NCBI GenBank assembly: GCA_050297535.1
Contig: JBNKSV010000007.1
Coordinates: 8,770 to 72,769, forward strand
Length of the DNA stretch: 64,000 nt
DNA from: JAAGZL01 sp050297535
Lineage (GTDB): Bacteria; Pseudomonadota; Gammaproteobacteria; Chromatiales; Chromatiaceae
Reading direction: 5' to 3'
In this document: one piece after another, positions 61,281-64,000 of the stretch
Layout: each line of letters starts with the position of its first letter
Numbering within the stretch: the stretch's first letter is position 1
Notes under the pieces: generated by a model
What the model saw: only the letters and a program-made list of their open reading frames with translations
Told to the model about the DNA's origin: nothing
Database searches by the model: none
Program-made: the position numbers and the translations under genes

Positions 61281-62279
61281 TTACTTGAATATAGTATCTA
61301 TGGAAAATCCGTCCTTCTCCAAGATAATTCGCAACCGTTTCAGCCCATCCATCTGTATTTGACGCACCCGCTCCCTGGTTACACCTAGCTCTTTGGCCAC
61401 CTGCTCCAAGGTGGATATCTCGTATCCATGCAGACCGAAACGCCTCTCCACCACCTCACGTTGTTTCTCATTCAGCTTGCTGAGCCAGGTATCCAGATTA
61501 GAATTTAGATTCTCATTCTGGATCTTATCCGCTGGATCCTCAGATTTTCTATCAGAAATAGTCTCCAACAGCGGCTTATCGGCATTCTTGCCGAAAGGTG
61601 TGTCTACCGAGGTGATGCGCTCATTCAGGCCCAACATGCGCTTGACCTCATCAATCGGCCGATCCAGCAGTTCCGCCACCTCTTCGGCCGTAGGTTCATG
61701 GTCTAGGCTTTGGGTCAACTTGCGTGCCGCCCTCAGATAGATATTGATCTCTTTTACCACATGGATGGGCAGACGAATGGTCCTGGTCTGGTTCATAATC
61801 GCCCGCTCTATGGTCTGGCGAATCCACCAGGTAGCGTAGGTTGAAAAACGAAACCCCCGCTCAGGATCAAACTTCTCCACCGCCCGCATCAGACCAAGAT
61901 TACCCTCCTCGATCAGATCCAACAGCGCAAGACCGCGATTCATGTAACGCCGGGCAATCTTAACCACCAATCTTAGATTGCTCTCAATCATCCTCTGCCT
62001 GGATGGCTCATCGCCTTTTTGGGCCTTGCGGGCGAAATAGACCTCTTCTTCAGCCGTCAGCAGTTCGGATGCGCCTATTTCATTGAGATAAAGACGGGTC
62101 GCATCCATCTGCGACTGACTGACGTCCTCAGAAGCCTGCTCACTTTGTTCGTCATTGTCATCACTGTCATCGCTGGAATCAAAATCCGCATCGCTATCTG
62201 ACGCTTCTGAATCATTTAAAACATCTGAGAAATCCACCTCAGCCTCAGAGTCAACCCTATCAACATCCTTTTTACCCAT
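61281..62279 (-). CDS. rpoS: RNA polymerase sigma factor RpoS
   Basis: A 332-residue sigma-70-family factor for stationary phase and stress. Regions 1.2-2.4 (DATRLYLNEIGASELLTAEEE, RMIESNLRLVVKIA, RFSTYATWWIRQTIERA) and 4.2 (EQVAKELGVTRERVRQIQ) are seen. The first 55 residues are a Ser/Asp/Glu-rich acidic tail, longer and more repetitive than in E. coli. It lies 29 bases after nlpD, the classical arrangement where the main rpoS promoter lies within nlpD. Confidence 0.96.
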   Translation of the reverse strand: MGKKDVDRVDSEAEVDFSDVLNDSEASDSDADFDSSDDSDDNDEQSEQASEDVSQSQMDATRLYLNEIGASELLTAEEEVYFARKAQKGDEPSRQRMIESNLRLVVKIARRYMNRGLALLDLIEEGNLGLMRAVEKFDPERGFRFSTYATWWIRQTIERAIMNQTRTIRLPIHVVKEINIYLRAARKLTQSLDHEPTAEEVAELLDRPIDEVKRMLGLNERITSVDTPFGKNADKPLLETISDRKSEDPADKIQNENLNSNLDTWLSKLNEKQREVVERRFGLHGYEISTLEQVAKELGVTRERVRQIQMDGLKRLRIILEKDGFSIDTIFK

Positions 62280-62308
62280 GCGTCTCTATTCCTCCAGTGT
62301 GTAAACAA

Positions 62309-63181
62309 TTATGACTTGCGCGGCAACAACGATAACGGATCAACTGGAACACCATTACGCCTTATCTCAAAATGTAACACAACGTTCCCGCTACCATTTT
62401 TTCCCATATCTGCGATATGGGTCCCTTTCTTGACCCTGTCTCCCTCTTTAACCAACAGCTTCTGGTTGTGGCCATACGCACTTAAATAGTTTTTATTATG
62501 CTTAATGATAATGAGCTTTCCGTAGCCTATAAGCCCGCTTCCACTGTATACAACCGTTCCAGACTCTGCAGCGGTTATGCCCTGCCCCAAACGTCCTGAA
62601 AGCACTACGCCCTTACGGCTGTGGTCGCCTTTCTCAAATGTTGTCCTGACTTTACCATTTGTCGGCCATTGCCAGTTTAGCTTTAGGGATGAATGTGATT
62701 CGGTTGTTGAAGCAGCCCTTCCTTCAGGAGCTTTTTTCCTTTCCGGCACAATTGCCAACTGGGATTTGTTCTCTTGCGCCTGTCTGGTAACGGCACTGCT
62801 TTCTGCAGTACGGCTGGATGCGGTCGGACCTACAACACGCAAATACTGCCCAGGATGTATCTGATACGGAGAACGAATATGGTTCCAGGCGGCAAACTCC
62901 CGGTAATCCAGCCCATATCTCCAGGCGATGGAATAGATAGTATCGCCCCTTCTTATACGGTAATACCCAGGACCGGCTGGTACTGGTGCTGGAGTATAAG
63001 GATAGTGCTGACTCCGCGCCCCCGCCTCGCGGCTTATCACCGGTGCCGCAACAGGTGGTGCACAGGCATGCAACAAGAGTGATATAAGCACCAGAAACAG
63101 TACGGTCAGAACAGTATGGGATTGAGGACAAAAGCGCCCTGAGATTGCTGGTACTCCGGATTGTGCCCTGGACCAATTCAC
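62309..63181 (-). CDS. nlpD: NlpD-type murein hydrolase activator lipoprotein
   Basis: A 290-residue lipoprotein (signal ending LLLHAC) with a LysM domain (about 72-116, YRIRRGDTIYSIAWRYGLD) and a C-terminal degenerate M23/LytM domain (about 185-285). It activates amidases at the division site. Start GTG 63181 uses the GGTGA at the yqaA stop as a ribosome site. The intact order pcm-yqaA-nlpD-rpoS matches other Gammaproteobacteria. Confidence 0.93.
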   Translation of the reverse strand: MNWSRAQSGVPAISGRFCPQSHTVLTVLFLVLISLLLHACAPPVAAPVISREAGARSQHYPYTPAPVPAGPGYYRIRRGDTIYSIAWRYGLDYREFAAWNHIRSPYQIHPGQYLRVVGPTASSRTAESSAVTRQAQENKSQLAIVPERKKAPEGRAASTTESHSSLKLNWQWPTNGKVRTTFEKGDHSRKGVVLSGRLGQGITAAESGTVVYSGSGLIGYGKLIIIKHNKNYLSAYGHNQKLLVKEGDRVKKGTHIADMGKNGSGNVVLHFEIRRNGVPVDPLSLLPRKS

Positions 63182-63188
63182 AAAATTG

Positions 63189-63767
63189 TCACCATTGGAT
63201 TATGACAAACAATACCACCACCAATAACACCGTCACCCAACCTATGATGTCTATATATTTGCGCAGGGTGCTCTCCATAGCATCACCACCCCAATACAGC
63301 AGCGCCGCCACCAGGAAGAATCTGGCCCCCCTGCCGATAGCCGATGCCACTACAAACGGCAGGAATGCCATCGAGATCACACCGGCTGTTATGGTGAACA
63401 CCTTGTAGGGTATAGGGGAAAACCCGGCCAGAAACACCGCCCAGAATCCCCATTCATCGAACCACTGCTTGGCGAGAAGATATTTTGGATAGTAGCCGGC
63501 ATCCTGCAACAGCGGCTCAATCAAATCGAAGGAGAACATACCTATCAGATAACCCAGAACGCCACCAAGGACAGACATAACAGTCGTCAACAGCGCCAGA
63601 TTCCAGGCCTTGTGGGTGTTGGCCAATACCATGGGTGCCAGCATTACATCAGGCGGAATCGGGAAGAAAGAAGATTCGGCAAAGCTTAAAGCAGCCAGAT
63701 AACGCGGTGCATGGGGGTGTCTGGACCAGGTTATTACCCGGTCATAGATCGGTGAAAACAACTTCAT
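63189..63767 (-). CDS. yqaA: YqaA-family inner membrane protein (VTT/DedA-like)
   Basis: A 192-residue polytopic protein with four or five helices. LAALSFAESSFFPIPPDVMLAPMVLAN and FSPIPYKVFTITAGV are typical of the SNARE-associated/DedA superfamily, thought to be lipid transporters. Its start overlaps the pcm stop by four bases, so it belongs to the pcm-nlpD-rpoS transcript. Confidence 0.93.
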   Translation of the reverse strand: MKLFSPIYDRVITWSRHPHAPRYLAALSFAESSFFPIPPDVMLAPMVLANTHKAWNLALLTTVMSVLGGVLGYLIGMFSFDLIEPLLQDAGYYPKYLLAKQWFDEWGFWAVFLAGFSPIPYKVFTITAGVISMAFLPFVVASAIGRGARFFLVAALLYWGGDAMESTLRKYIDIIGWVTVLLVVVLFVIIQW

Positions 63768-64000
63768 CTCTGCACCCCTCCCATCAGAGGCACAAATATC
63801 ACCTGCTCCAGAATCTCTTTTTCATAACCATCGGTGGTCTTGGTAACCTTTACCAGCACCTGCTCACGATCCGATCCAACCGGCAATACCATCCTACCTC
63901 CTTCCTGCAGTTGATCCACCAAGGCCAACGGGATTCCCGCCGGGGCCGCTGTCACCATGATGCCGTCATAGGGCGCATATTCAGGCCAACCCATACCACC
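63764..64000 (-). CDS. pcm: Protein-L-isoaspartate O-methyltransferase, C-terminal part (runs off window)
   Basis: The last 78 codons of Pcm, beginning in the window at GGMGWPEYAPYDGIMVTAAP. This is the SAM-dependent repair enzyme for isoaspartyl residues. The C-terminal LVDQLQEGGRMVLPVG is family-typical. The gene continues past 64000; the start is not visible. It overlaps yqaA by four bases. Confidence 0.93.
   Translation of the reverse strand, partial: GGMGWPEYAPYDGIMVTAAPAGIPLALVDQLQEGGRMVLPVGSDREQVLVKVTKTTDGYEKEILEQVIFVPLMGGVQR

Overview
This window looks like a chromosomal segment of a free-living, respiratory gammaproteobacterium. The evidence is gene order: ppiD / tRNA / hupB / lon / clpX / clpP / tig, yajC-secD-secF, and pcm-yqaA-nlpD-rpoS are all arranged as in Gammaproteobacteria. 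LpxH, an ArnT-type glycosyltransferase and OpgC indicate a Gram-negative envelope. An octaheme cytochrome c with a diheme b partner, an ETHE1-type persulfide dioxygenase, rubredoxin, FNR and several c-di-GMP enzymes suggest an environmental, possibly sulfur- or metal-active, facultative lifestyle. I cannot name the genus. I see no phage, insertion sequence, CRISPR array or rRNA.

Layout. 1-3.1 kb: N-terminus of a membrane-anchored sensor, then on the minus strand OpgC-like, small DUF5619-like and patatin genes downstream of cysS. 4.5-9.4 kb: REP-like palindromes, two cyclophilins, lpxH, and an unusual Ser/Thr kinase-HDOD-GAF fusion. 9.4-13 kb: lipid A or glycan modification set (LAB_N protein, GT2, ArnT-like) and tsaB. 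13.1-14.5 kb: diheme cytochrome b plus octaheme cytochrome c. 14.5-18.2 kb: rhodanese and an oligopeptide-type ABC permease with its binding protein. 18.3-31.5 kb: fabI, then the housekeeping proteostasis and secretion block with three tRNAs. 31.7-35.5 kb: mtaB, PAP2 phosphatase, TatD hydrolase, tcdA. 35.5-44.3 kb: a 1579-residue CheB-CheR-PAS-GGDEF-EAL protein, an unknown secreted protein, and a periplasmic binding protein translationally coupled to a GGDEF-EAL protein. 44.6-50 kb: aconitase, diiron ferritin-like protein, PEP-CTERM-type protein with a structured leader, TPR protein, persulfide dioxygenase. 50-57.5 kb: redox defence block (oxyR, sodB, tpx, bcp), a second PEP-CTERM-type protein, a Kef-type potassium efflux pair, fpr and a rubredoxin. 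57.6-64 kb: a valine-rich leader peptide and attenuator controlling ilvBN, an XRE-cupin regulator, fnr, rpoS, nlpD, yqaA and a partial pcm.

Two themes run through the window. One is oxidative, thiol and oxygen sensing (OxyR, FNR, RpoS, SodB, Tpx, Bcp, Kef, ETHE1, rubredoxin). The other is second-messenger signalling joined to unusual input modules. The least conventional items are the ilvBN attenuator with its unannotated 31-codon leader peptide, the folded leader RNA before the PEP-CTERM gene, the split b/c multiheme module, and the kinase-HDOD-GAF fusion. All coordinates and motifs were read by eye; family assignments rest on recognised motifs, not on database searches.
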